From contig JBPOJN010000017.1 of NCBI GenBank assembly GCA_052033505.1, forward strand, positions 1 through 50,593: a stretch of DNA of 50,593 nt, read 5' to 3'. A program made the translations under genes and the position numbers. Source of the DNA: JBPOJN01 sp052033505. Lineage in GTDB: Bacteria; UBA10199; JACPAL01; GCA-016699445. Shown here piece by piece: positions 8,693 to 15,874 of this stretch; positions within the stretch are counted from its first letter, which is position 1, and each line of letters begins with the position of its first letter. The notes under the pieces were generated by a model, which ran no database searches, was not told the origin of the DNA, and saw only the letters and a list, made by a program, of their open reading frames with translations.

Positions 8693-8741
8693 CTCACAGC
8701 TGGGCATCGATTAAAATGCCAAATAAAAAAGGAAAAACAAT

Positions 8742-9149
8742 ATGACTGCCGTAGCCCATTCACAATTTCAGCATTATCCTATCCAAGAACTGCCTCCTTC
8801 TAGATTTTTATCTGAGGAAGCTCCAAAAATTATTTTGCAGGTCTTATCACCAAATACGGAGGACAGAAGGTGTGCAATCCAAAAAATGTGGGACTCAGGC
8901 ATTTTCCCCACTTTTATGCCGATTGCCCTTCATCAAATTTTTGCTCAATCCCCTCAAGTCCAAGAGTTGGCTCAGGAGCGTATCACTGCGATTTTTAGCG
9001 AGTTTACCCTGGGCGTGGCTCACTTTTTAGAAGGACTATTATCTACAGGTGCAAAATCTTTTTTTGATGCCGCCGCTTTTTATAAAACGTGCGCGGATAG
9101 CCTGAAGGCTGTGGCTCGAGTGGATATAGGCGAATTCGCCCAAAGGTAG
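8742..9149 (+). CDS. Unrecognised 135-residue protein
   Basis: A short, probably all-helical soluble protein of unknown family (MTAVAHSQFQHYPIQELPPS at the N-terminus). An AAAAGGAAA site precedes the ATG by a few bases, which supports the start. It lies 49 nt downstream of the preceding unrecognised gene on the same strand and shares its AT-richer composition, so the two may be co-transcribed. No metal, nucleotide or membrane motif is evident. Confidence 0.6.
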   Translation: MTAVAHSQFQHYPIQELPPSRFLSEEAPKIILQVLSPNTEDRRCAIQKMWDSGIFPTFMPIALHQIFAQSPQVQELAQERITAIFSEFTLGVAHFLEGLLSTGAKSFFDAAAFYKTCADSLKAVARVDIGEFAQR

Positions 9150-9155
9150 TCTTAG

Positions 9156-9581
9156 CTAGACAAGTTGATACAACAAAAAATACACCACCACCCCCGTCAC
9201 CGACACATAGAGCCAGATCGGGAATGTGAATTTTGCGATTCGGCGGTGTTCTTCGATTCTCCCCTTCAATCCCAAATACAGCGTTCGGATCGCCAAAAAC
9301 GGCGTGAGCGTGGCCAGGATCGTGTGAGTCGTCAAAATCGTTAGGTAAATCGTCTTCATGATTCCGTCACCGGGATAGCGGTGCACGCCGGTCAGGTAGA
9401 AACGCGTCAGGTACGAGATCAAAAAAAGGATCGAAACGAGGAATGCCGTGATCATGGCGCGGCGGTGCGTGGCTTGATCTCCGCGCCGGATCGCGCGGTA
9501 ACCCATCACGAGGCAAACCGCGGAAAAGAAATTCAAACAGGCGTTCAAGGCCGCCAGTTTTTCGCCGAAACCTTCCATCAC
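9156..9581 (-). CDS. DUF420 family membrane protein, oxidase assembly (CtaM-like)
   Basis: This 141-residue protein has four predicted membrane segments and conserved histidines (ALNACLNFFSA, THRRAMITAF, THTILA, EEHRRIAKFTFPIWLY) typical of DUF420. Members are linked to heme-copper oxidase assembly. The start is GTG 9581, overlapping the stop of the upstream Sco gene by 4 nt (GTGA); ATG 9578 directly after is an alternative. Pairing with Sco and closeness to ctaA and ctaB point to maturation of an aa3-type cytochrome oxidase. The oxidase subunits themselves are not in the window. Confidence 0.85.
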   Translation of the reverse strand: MMEGFGEKLAALNACLNFFSAVCLVMGYRAIRRGDQATHRRAMITAFLVSILFLISYLTRFYLTGVHRYPGDGIMKTIYLTILTTHTILATLTPFLAIRTLYLGLKGRIEEHRRIAKFTFPIWLYVSVTGVVVYFLLYQLV

Positions 9582-10138
9582 GAACCTCCGCTGGACTGCA
9601 GTTGCGCGATCGCCGCCTTCAATGCCTTTAAGCCTTCGGGATCCGCCTCGTAATAACCACGAATCCGCGACGAGGCGTCGATCAAAACCAATTTATTGGA
9701 ATGAAAGATATCTCCCGGAGTTTCCACGTCTTTTGCCACCGAGAGCTTGAAACCTTCTAAAGTAACGCGGCGAAGCGCGTCCGTAGACCCTGTAAGGAAG
9801 AGCCACTTCTTGGGATTCGCCTCGAAGCGTTCGGCGTATTGTTTCAGCTTTTCCGGGGTATCGGTGTCCGGATCGACCGAAAAAGAAGCTAAGAGTACGT
9901 CTTGGTCTTTGAGGGACTCCCCCAATTCCTTCATCCTTTGCGTTAACATCGGGCACGTGCTGCCGCAGTTCGAATAAATGAAGTCCGCGACCCAGAGGTG
10001 GCCTTGGAAATCTTTGAGCGAAACGACCGCCCCACTTTCGCGCGTGAGCGTAAAATCGGGAACCACACCCAGTATGGGCAGCGGCTTCGAACAGGAAAAC
10101 ACGAGACCGGACAAAAGCAGGAGAATGAGTTTGCGCAT
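9578..10138 (-). CDS. Sco1/SenC copper chaperone, lipoprotein
   Basis: Sco proteins deliver copper to the CuA site of cytochrome oxidase. The 186-residue protein has a thioredoxin-like fold with the copper ligands Cys58 and Cys62 (NCGSTCPML) and His146 (DIFHSNKLVLID), all intact. The N-terminus is a signal sequence ending in a lipobox-like GLVFSC (Cys16), so it is probably tethered to a membrane facing the periplasm. It is translationally coupled to the DUF420 gene by a 4-nt overlap and is divergent from the MFS transporter. Confidence 0.92.
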   Translation of the reverse strand: MRKLILLLLSGLVFSCSKPLPILGVVPDFTLTRESGAVVSLKDFQGHLWVADFIYSNCGSTCPMLTQRMKELGESLKDQDVLLASFSVDPDTDTPEKLKQYAERFEANPKKWLFLTGSTDALRRVTLEGFKLSVAKDVETPGDIFHSNKLVLIDASSRIRGYYEADPEGLKALKAAIAQLQSSGGS

Positions 10139-10207
10139 GTTAATGGAGTTTTCCGTTGGTCATAGGGATTGCTTTGGCGGGGCTTTCATGAAATATCGCG
10201 AGCCCCC

Positions 10208-11398
10208 ATGTCAACATCAATGCCACCGACGATTGCAACGACGCCCCCCGTATCTCCGAACCGAAATCTTTTGATCCTCTTCAGCGTCGTCGTCTTGGAC
10301 TTGATCGGCTTCGGAGTCGTGGTGCCGATCCTGCCCTTCTACGCGAAACAATTCGGTGCGACGGGGACCGTCCTGGGACTTTTACTGATGTCGTATTCGG
10401 GCATGCAGTTTTTGTTCTCGATGGTGTGGGGAAAAATTTCGGATAGGATCGGGCGGAAACCCGTCTTGCTGTTTACGATGGCGGGATCCTGCGTATCGTT
10501 GGTTTTGCTCGGGCTTGCGAACTCGCTCACCCTTCTTTTTATCGGCCGTATTCTCTCGGGGATGTTTGCGGCCAATATCGGCATCGCTTCCGCCTATGTG
10601 ACCGATGTGACCACCGAAAAAGACCGTTCCAAAGGCATGGGTCTCATCGGTGCGGCCTTCGGCATCGGATTTTTACTGGGACCGGCTTTGGGCGGGGTGC
10701 TTTCGCGGAACAGTTATCATCTTCCGATCCTGACCGCAGCGGCCTTGACGGGTTTGAATCTGATTTATGCGTCCTTCCGCCTGCGAGAACCCGAAAAACA
10801 CACGAAATCGTCCGAAAAGATCGAAACGAAAGTTCTCTCGAATCCCAAGGTCTTAAGGCTCTGCGTCACATATTTTCTGTTCACATTATCGGTCAACCAG
10901 CTGGAAGCCGTCTTCGCTTTCTTCATGATGGACCGTTTCCGTTATGATGCGATTCACGTCGCCTGGATCCTGGCCCTCATGGCCTTGATCATGATCCTGG
11001 TTCAAGGCGTCTTAATCAGACCTCTGACGGTACGCTTCGGTGAAAAAACTTTGACCCTCGTCGGTTCTTTTTTGCTGCTCGCGTCTTTTTTTGCCGTACC
11101 ATTTTCCCCGACGATCGCTTTGTTGTTGATTCCTTTGAGCGGAGCTTCTTTGGGACGGGGTTTAAGCCAGCCCGCTTTGATGAGTTTGGTATCCAAACAG
11201 ACCACGACCAACCTCCGCGGTTCCGTCATGGGCACGTTTCAGGCCAGCGCGAGTCTGGCGCGCGTCTTCGGCCCTCTTTTGGCGGGTTTTCTCTATGATC
11301 GCGCGCAAGCATTTCCGTTTTATTTCGCCGGTGTCTTGATGCTCGGAGTTTTGTCCCTCTGTCCGGGAAATAGATTAACTCCGGGCCGTGAGGGCTAA
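10208..11398 (+). CDS. MFS transporter, TetA/DHA1-type drug exporter family
   Basis: The ~396-residue protein has the twelve-helix pattern of the major facilitator superfamily. Motif A lies in the loop between helices 2 and 3 (GKISDRIGRKP) and a motif-C-like GIGFLLGPALGG in helix 5 indicates a proton-antiport exporter. The substrate cannot be told. I chose ATG 10208 (MSTSMPPT) because the longer start at 10169 adds residues lying in the divergent promoter region. The 3' end overlaps the 3' end of convergent ctaB by 24 nt, with no terminator between them. Confidence 0.9.
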   Translation: MSTSMPPTIATTPPVSPNRNLLILFSVVVLDLIGFGVVVPILPFYAKQFGATGTVLGLLLMSYSGMQFLFSMVWGKISDRIGRKPVLLFTMAGSCVSLVLLGLANSLTLLFIGRILSGMFAANIGIASAYVTDVTTEKDRSKGMGLIGAAFGIGFLLGPALGGVLSRNSYHLPILTAAALTGLNLIYASFRLREPEKHTKSSEKIETKVLSNPKVLRLCVTYFLFTLSVNQLEAVFAFFMMDRFRYDAIHVAWILALMALIMILVQGVLIRPLTVRFGEKTLTLVGSFLLLASFFAVPFSPTIALLLIPLSGASLGRGLSQPALMSLVSKQTTTNLRGSVMGTFQASASLARVFGPLLAGFLYDRAQAFPFYFAGVLMLGVLSLCPGNRLTPGREG

Positions 11399-12253
11399 GA
11401 CGAAAAGAAGGACCGGCAAATAAATGATCGAGGCCATGAAGAAGCTCCAGGCCCAGCGCGTTCCCGCTTCTTTTTTGAATCCCCAAGCACCCCACGCGAA
11501 AAAAATCGCACCCATGACGAGCGCCGCGACCGCATAGAGCTCGTTCGCGATGCCCAGCAGGAACGGATAAAAAGAAACGGCGATGAGGCCGGCTAAGTAA
11601 CGAATCAGGCAATGCTTCGAGGCCAAGTCCCCCTTCTCGACCGGCATCACACGGATGCCGGCGCGGGCGTACTCTTCCTTGCGGAACAACGCGATCGCCA
11701 GGAAGTGCGGGATCTGCCACAAAAATAAAATGAAGAAGAGCGAGAGACCGGCCATATGCAAAGAGTCCGTCGCGGCCGTCCATCCCATCAAGGGCGGTGC
11801 GGCCCCGGGAATCGCGCCGACGAGCAGAGCCGCGTGCGTTTTTTTCTTCAAAGGCGTGTAGAGCAGGACGTAGCTTACGAAAGCCGCGGCCCCGATGAGC
11901 GCGGTTAAGTGGTTGACCTTCAGCCAGAGAATCAACGTCGAAACCACGAATAAAAGAAGTCCAAACACCAACGCGACTAAAGGCGACATGCGTCCGGCCG
12001 GCAAAGGACGGTCCTTAGTGCGGGTCATTAAAGCGTCGACGTCCCTCTCCCAATACATGTTCAAAGCGTTCGCGGCGCCTACGAGGAGCACCGTTCCCAG
12101 AAGCGTCCACACGAGCCGGTTTTTATCGACCGGATTCGGTACCATCCAAAATCCCATGCTGGTCGTGAAAACAACGAGGGCCGTAACACGCGGCTTGACC
12201 AACGCGACCAGGTCGGAGACCGAATGCACGTAAAGCGATTTGCCTAAAATCAC
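11375..12253 (-). CDS. ctaB: Protoheme IX farnesyltransferase (heme O synthase)
   Basis: CtaB/CyoE adds a farnesyl group to heme b to make heme O, the substrate of CtaA. The 292-residue membrane protein has the UbiA-family signature in NALNMYWERDVDALMTRT followed by RPLPAG, and a second acidic region around HFLAIALFRKEEYARAG. I set the start at GTG 12253: it overlaps the TGA of ctaA (GTGA) and has a GAGGGA site upstream. The longer ATG start (12286) adds 11 residues that are ctaA sequence in another frame. The gene is convergent with and overlaps the MFS gene. Confidence 0.94.
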   Translation of the reverse strand: MILGKSLYVHSVSDLVALVKPRVTALVVFTTSMGFWMVPNPVDKNRLVWTLLGTVLLVGAANALNMYWERDVDALMTRTKDRPLPAGRMSPLVALVFGLLLFVVSTLILWLKVNHLTALIGAAAFVSYVLLYTPLKKKTHAALLVGAIPGAAPPLMGWTAATDSLHMAGLSLFFILFLWQIPHFLAIALFRKEEYARAGIRVMPVEKGDLASKHCLIRYLAGLIAVSFYPFLLGIANELYAVAALVMGAIFFAWGAWGFKKEAGTRWAWSFFMASIIYLPVLLFVLALTARS

Positions 12254-13095
12254 GACCGATCCCTCATCGCGATCAAGACGCCCCACAAAGCCGCCGCGCC
12301 TCCCAAATGAGCGGTCACGGCCAAGATTCCCAATTGAGTGAGGACGCTAAAGACACCCAAAGAAATTTGCAGAATTACCAGTATCGCTGCGGTGGCCGCG
12401 AAGAAACGCACGCGCGGCGCGGCTTTTCTTAAAAATAAGGAAAGACTTAAGACGCAGAGACCTACGATCACCGCCATCAAACGATGCGCCATATGCCACA
12501 AAAGGCTCGGATGGATGCCCGTCGGCCATAAAGACCCATGGCAAAAAGGAATTTCGGGGCAAACGAGCCCCGCTTCGGAATGACGGACGAAGGCCCCTCA
12601 GAGACTTTGCAGATAAACCAAGGCCGTGACCGCGCTTAACGCCCATTTTTCACGCGGTGTCAGGAAAGCCGCACGCGAGGTGGGCGTAAGCCTCAAATGG
12701 ATCCGGATGATCAAGGCGAAAAATAAAAGAGACGTCCCCAGATGTGCCGTAGAAACCAAGTCCGGCAGACGGTAGAGGACGGTCAAACCTCCCAGCACTC
12801 CTTGGAAAATGACGAGCACGCAGGCGACGAGGCTCAACTCGCGAAGGCGGCGTTCTCTTTTTCTTTTGTGAATCACGAAGGCCAAGATGAGAGTCAGAAG
12901 TCCCACGGTCGAGGCCAGCAAACGGTGGCTGTGTTCGATCGCGACCCCACCCTTCATCGGGGGCATCACGCTGCCGTAACACAGCGGCCAGTCCGGGCAG
13001 GCGAGACTCGAACCCGTATTATGGACGATGCCTCCTAAAATCAGGAGGCAGAAAGTGAGCAGGATCAAAAAGAAAGACAACCGGCGTTCGAGCAT
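12250..13095 (-). pseudogene. ctaA: Heme A synthase interrupted by one in-frame TGA
   Basis: CtaA/Cox15 oxidises heme O to heme A. Two open segments lie in the same frame, 13095-12598 (165 aa) and 12597-12250, separated by one TGA at 12600-12598. Joined, they give about 281 codons with both CtaA halves. The N-half has IVHNTGSSLACPDWPLC, EHSHR and TAHLG. The C-half has FVRHSEAGLVCPEIPFC, MAHR and TAHLG. So all heme histidines and both extracellular cysteine pairs are kept. The TGA falls in helix 5 (VYLQSL-stop-GAFVRH), where homologues usually have leucine or a similar residue; TTA, TTG or TGG would be one base away. It may be a real nonsense mutation, read-through, or an assembly error. It is coupled to ctaB by GTGA and lies 4 nt after the lipase-like gene. 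Confidence 0.85.
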
Positions 13096-13099
13096 TCTT

Positions 13100-13894
13100 T
13101 TAAGCCTTTCCTTCGGAGCCTTGTTCGCCTTTGAGGAGTTCGCGACGGATGACGTGATAGGCCGACTTGCGTAAGATGTAATCCGAATGCGTAAGTCCCG
13201 GCATGTGGATGTTCTTCATGTAGGTTACACCCTCGGGAATATCGAGCATCGAGCTTTTGTAAAAACAAATACGGTCTTCCTTTGAAAAAATCGAAACCAA
13301 ACGCACATGCTTGGGCCACGGGCCTTTCTGGAGTTTACGGATGAATGGCGACATCGGATACATCTGCCAGAGGCTCTTCGACAGTAGCCCCAGGGGTGTA
13401 AACAGCCCTACCAAGGCCCAAGGATTCCCGCCGTGAGGCGTGCCCAGCGTAATGAGAGTCCGGACGCGGTTTGCGCCTCCGAGTCGTTTAATGTAGTAGC
13501 GGCCGATCAAACCACCCTTCGAGTGCCCGATGATGCTGATTTTTTTTAAGTGATGTTTCTTGCACAAGCGCTCGACCTTTTCGTGGACGAGCTCGGCCAT
13601 TTCCTCGATGCAATGCGTGTTGAAGGTCTTAAACATGCCGCCTAAGTTGAAGCTGAAAACGCCGAAGCCGTCCTTGCGCAGGCGGTTTTCCAGAAGGCTG
13701 AACACACTGCGCGTTCCGCCGTATCCGTAAAGCAGTAAGACCGGATGATCGCAGCGATCGAAATCCGTGCGCCGCTCGATCTTATTGCCCTTCACCGTGA
13801 GCTTCAGATACGTGAGCGTGTTATTGACGTCGCGTTGCGTTCTCTTGGCGAATCGCTTCGCTTTTGAAACCGCGGAGGAGGCGTTCCATTTCAT
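13100..13894 (-). CDS. Alpha/beta hydrolase, lipase-like
   Basis: The ~264-residue protein has a lipase fold: an oxyanion-type strand (PVLLLYGYGGTRS), nucleophile elbow GHSKGG, and LGTPHGGNP, which is common in PGAP1/triacylglycerol-lipase relatives. A candidate acid lies in FSKEDRICF and a catalytic histidine in LTHSDY. No clear signal peptide is seen, so it may be cytoplasmic. The start ATG 13894 (MKWNASSAV) is preferred over ATG 14137, which would add 81 residues lying across the divergent promoter region. It heads the ctaA-ctaB group, but a direct role in heme A synthesis is not implied. Confidence 0.85.
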   Translation of the reverse strand: MKWNASSAVSKAKRFAKRTQRDVNNTLTYLKLTVKGNKIERRTDFDRCDHPVLLLYGYGGTRSVFSLLENRLRKDGFGVFSFNLGGMFKTFNTHCIEEMAELVHEKVERLCKKHHLKKISIIGHSKGGLIGRYYIKRLGGANRVRTLITLGTPHGGNPWALVGLFTPLGLLSKSLWQMYPMSPFIRKLQKGPWPKHVRLVSIFSKEDRICFYKSSMLDIPEGVTYMKNIHMPGLTHSDYILRKSAYHVIRRELLKGEQGSEGKA

Positions 13895-13903
13895 GAAGCG
13901 AAA

Positions 13904-13932
13904 AAAATAAAAGAAATCGAAAGGTTCGTCAA
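13904..13932 (-). promoter_or_regulatory. Promoter of the hydrolase-ctaA-ctaB operon, leaderless geometry
   Basis: TTGACG (13927-13932) and TATTTT (13904-13909) are 17 nt apart on the minus strand, and only 9 nt separate the -10 box from ATG 13894. No Shine-Dalgarno sequence is present. The predicted start of transcription is within about 3 nt of the start codon. Confidence 0.55.
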
Positions 13933-13999
13933 TTGACAATGCGCGGCATGCGATTTTAAAAAAATGGCCCTCTGATGAAGATCCTTCGATCAGAGTCGA

Positions 14000-14028
14000 T
14001 TGACAACGACCAGCCTCGAAGCTAGCAG
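14000..14028 (+). promoter_or_regulatory. Promoter of the YfgM-like/BamB-like genes, leaderless geometry
   Basis: A perfect TTGACA (14000-14005) is followed after 17 nt by TAGCAG (14023-14028), and ATG 14035 follows after 6 nt. The predicted transcription start coincides with the start codon, and there is no separate ribosome site. Confidence 0.6.
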
Positions 14029-14034
14029 GAACGC

Positions 14035-14678
14035 ATGCCGACCTATAAAGAACTGTCCTCGAATAAAAAAACTCAGCCGAAAAAAGCCGACGTCCTTCCC
14101 TGGTACTCGGTTCCTGAAAATTGGTTTTCGGTGGCAACCCCGGTCGCGATCCTTCTTCTGGTCGTGATCGCGGTTTATGGCGCCGTTAAAATGTATAGGG
14201 GTTCCGTCGCCGACAAGTCTTCAGCCTTGGTGTCCGCACCGGGCATCGACGCCGCCGGGTTGGAAGGCGTCGTCAAAAAATATCCGAAGTCCGACGCCGC
14301 CGCAGTCGCGCGCGTGAAGTTGGGAAAACAGGCGCTGGACCAGTCCCGTTGGGACGACGCGATCGCTTGGTATGCGCCCGTGGCCGACGATCGTTCGTCA
14401 CCCGCCCTTCTTCGCGTCACCGCCTACACAATGAAGCCTTGGCCTATCTCAAAAAAAATGACGCCGCGAAGGCCTTGAGTCTCTTGGAGCGCGCGCGGCA
14501 CGATGCCGGTAACGAAGACGCGGACTACTCGGATCTTCTTTCCGCGCATGTTTACGACGTGTCTGGTCAAAAAGACAAAGCCGTCGCCCTCTATAAATCC
14601 CTCGCGGAAGGCGCCAAAGATCCGACCATCAAGAACGAAGCTCAGGAGAGATTAAAATGGGTCGATTCAAAGTCCTAA
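14035..14678 (+). pseudogene. YfgM-like TPR membrane-anchored protein, frameshifted
   Basis: Two overlapping frames together make a YfgM-like protein: a short basic cytoplasmic N-terminus, one membrane anchor at about residues 33-53 (FSVATPVAILLLVVIAVYGA), then TPR-like helices (ARVKLGKQALDQSRWDDAIA; later EALAYLKKNDAAKALSLLE). The first frame runs from 14035 and ends at 14478. The continuation is in the frame ending at 14678. The shift lies near 14425-14430 (TACACA): one missing base, or an extra AC, would restore about 214 codons, close to E. coli YfgM (206). YfgM interacts with the Sec translocon and periplasmic chaperones. The next gene is BamB-like, the same order as yfgM-bamB elsewhere, which supports the identity. 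Confidence 0.75.
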
Positions 14679-15829
14679 ACGCTTTTGTGGCTCTGATGAT
14701 CGTAGCGTTGCTCTCCGCAGACGCCCACGCCTGGGTCAACGCCGCTCCGTCGTCCCGCATGAAGGAAAAAATGCCCTACCGTCCCCAATGGGTCACGGTG
14801 CTTAAAAAAGGCGGCGGTCTTTTTAAATACAAACGTAAAGAATTCTCTTCGCCCCGCATCTCCGGCGAAAATCTCTTTGTGGGCTCGGATAACGGTTATT
14901 TTTATTCGATGACCAAGAAAACCGGTCACAAGAATTGGCGCTTCAAGGCGTCCGGTCCCATCAATTCCGCTGCGTCCTTCGGCAGGGCGGCCGGCAGTGA
15001 CGCCGTCTTTTTCGGAAACGACGACGGTATTCTTTATGCTTTGGACCTACAGACCGGAAAACTCCTGTGGCAGACCGAAGTCGGTTCCGAAATCCTCGCT
15101 CCGCCCGCCGTGGCGAGCGACCATGTGATCGTTTCTACCATGGCGGGAATCATCGTGGCCGTATCTGCAGATGATGGTCACGTGCTTTGGAAAAAGGATT
15201 TCCAGACGCCCTTCACGGGCACGATCAAGATGACGGTGAACGGACACTCCCCTCCGGTCTTGGATGAATCCTCGGGACGCATCTTCGTCGGTTTTTCAGA
15301 CGGATTCCTGCGCGCGATGGATTATCGCTCCGGCGCGGTGTCATGGGAAAAGAAGCTCGGCAAAGGCGGTCGTTTCTTCGACGACGTCGATGCGGCTCCG
15401 GTGATCGATAAGGACCGTATTTACGCGGCCGGTTTCGAAGATGGCGTCTTCGCCCTTTCGAAGCAAAACGGATCGATCCTCTGGAATAAACCTATGGGCA
15501 GCGCAACCAAACCCGTCCTGGTGGGTGATGCGCTTTACGTTGCTGGCACCGACGGCCAAGTCTATGCTCTCTCGAAACAGGACGGCGGCGAAATCTGGGT
15601 GAAAAAAGTCGGTGACGGCGGCGCCCTGACCTCTCCCGTCGTCTATCAAAACCTGCTGGCTACCGGCGTTTCCGACGAGGCGATGAGTTTTCTCGACCTC
15701 CAAGACGGTCACATCATCGCCCGCCGCTTCGCCCGCAAAGGCGTCTTTTCCGACCCCGTCCTCGACGGCGACCGGATCTATTATCTTTCAAACGGCGGCC
15801 GGCTTTATTCACTCAAACTCGTTCCCTAA
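14657..15829 (+). CDS. bamB: BamB-like PQQ-type beta-propeller, exported
   Basis: The 390-residue protein has a signal peptide (MGRFKVLNAFVALMIVALLS, cleavage near ADAHA-W) and then about seven PQQ-like propeller blades with recurring 'G-x-x-YALD-x-x-TG-x-x-LW' strands (ILYALDLQTGKLLW, VFALSKQNGSILWN, VYALSKQDGGEIW). BamB is the propeller of the outer-membrane protein assembly complex. The usual lipobox cysteine is not evident here, so this would be soluble periplasmic. An AGGAGAG site precedes the ATG, which lies inside the end of the YfgM-like gene (22-nt overlap), so the two are an operon. Other PQQ-repeat functions remain possible; the yfgM neighbourhood favours BamB. Confidence 0.75.
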   Translation: MGRFKVLNAFVALMIVALLSADAHAWVNAAPSSRMKEKMPYRPQWVTVLKKGGGLFKYKRKEFSSPRISGENLFVGSDNGYFYSMTKKTGHKNWRFKASGPINSAASFGRAAGSDAVFFGNDDGILYALDLQTGKLLWQTEVGSEILAPPAVASDHVIVSTMAGIIVAVSADDGHVLWKKDFQTPFTGTIKMTVNGHSPPVLDESSGRIFVGFSDGFLRAMDYRSGAVSWEKKLGKGGRFFDDVDAAPVIDKDRIYAAGFEDGVFALSKQNGSILWNKPMGSATKPVLVGDALYVAGTDGQVYALSKQDGGEIWVKKVGDGGALTSPVVYQNLLATGVSDEAMSFLDLQDGHIIARRFARKGVFSDPVLDGDRIYYLSNGGRLYSLKLVP

Positions 15830-15837
15830 GTAACCTT

Positions 15838-15866
15838 TTGAAATTTCATCGTTTTCTCTTTATACT
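15838..15866 (+). promoter_or_regulatory. Promoter of the PEGA kinase gene, leaderless geometry
   Basis: TTGAAA (15838-15843) is followed after 17 nt by TATACT (15861-15866), a near-consensus -10 box, and 8 nt later comes ATG 15875. No Shine-Dalgarno site is present between them. Confidence 0.65.
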
Positions 15867-15874
15867 GAAGTTTC

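Noticed and set aside
12598..12600. ctaA TGA as selenocysteine or a changed genetic code
   Set aside because: CtaA has no cysteine at this place, no selenocysteine hairpin is evident after it, and TGA ends many other genes here (pyrC, metF, thiH).
13895..14137. 81-residue N-terminal extension of the lipase-like hydrolase
   Set aside because: It would cover the divergent promoters of both genes and has no hydrolase-like sequence; ATG 13894 fits the promoter.
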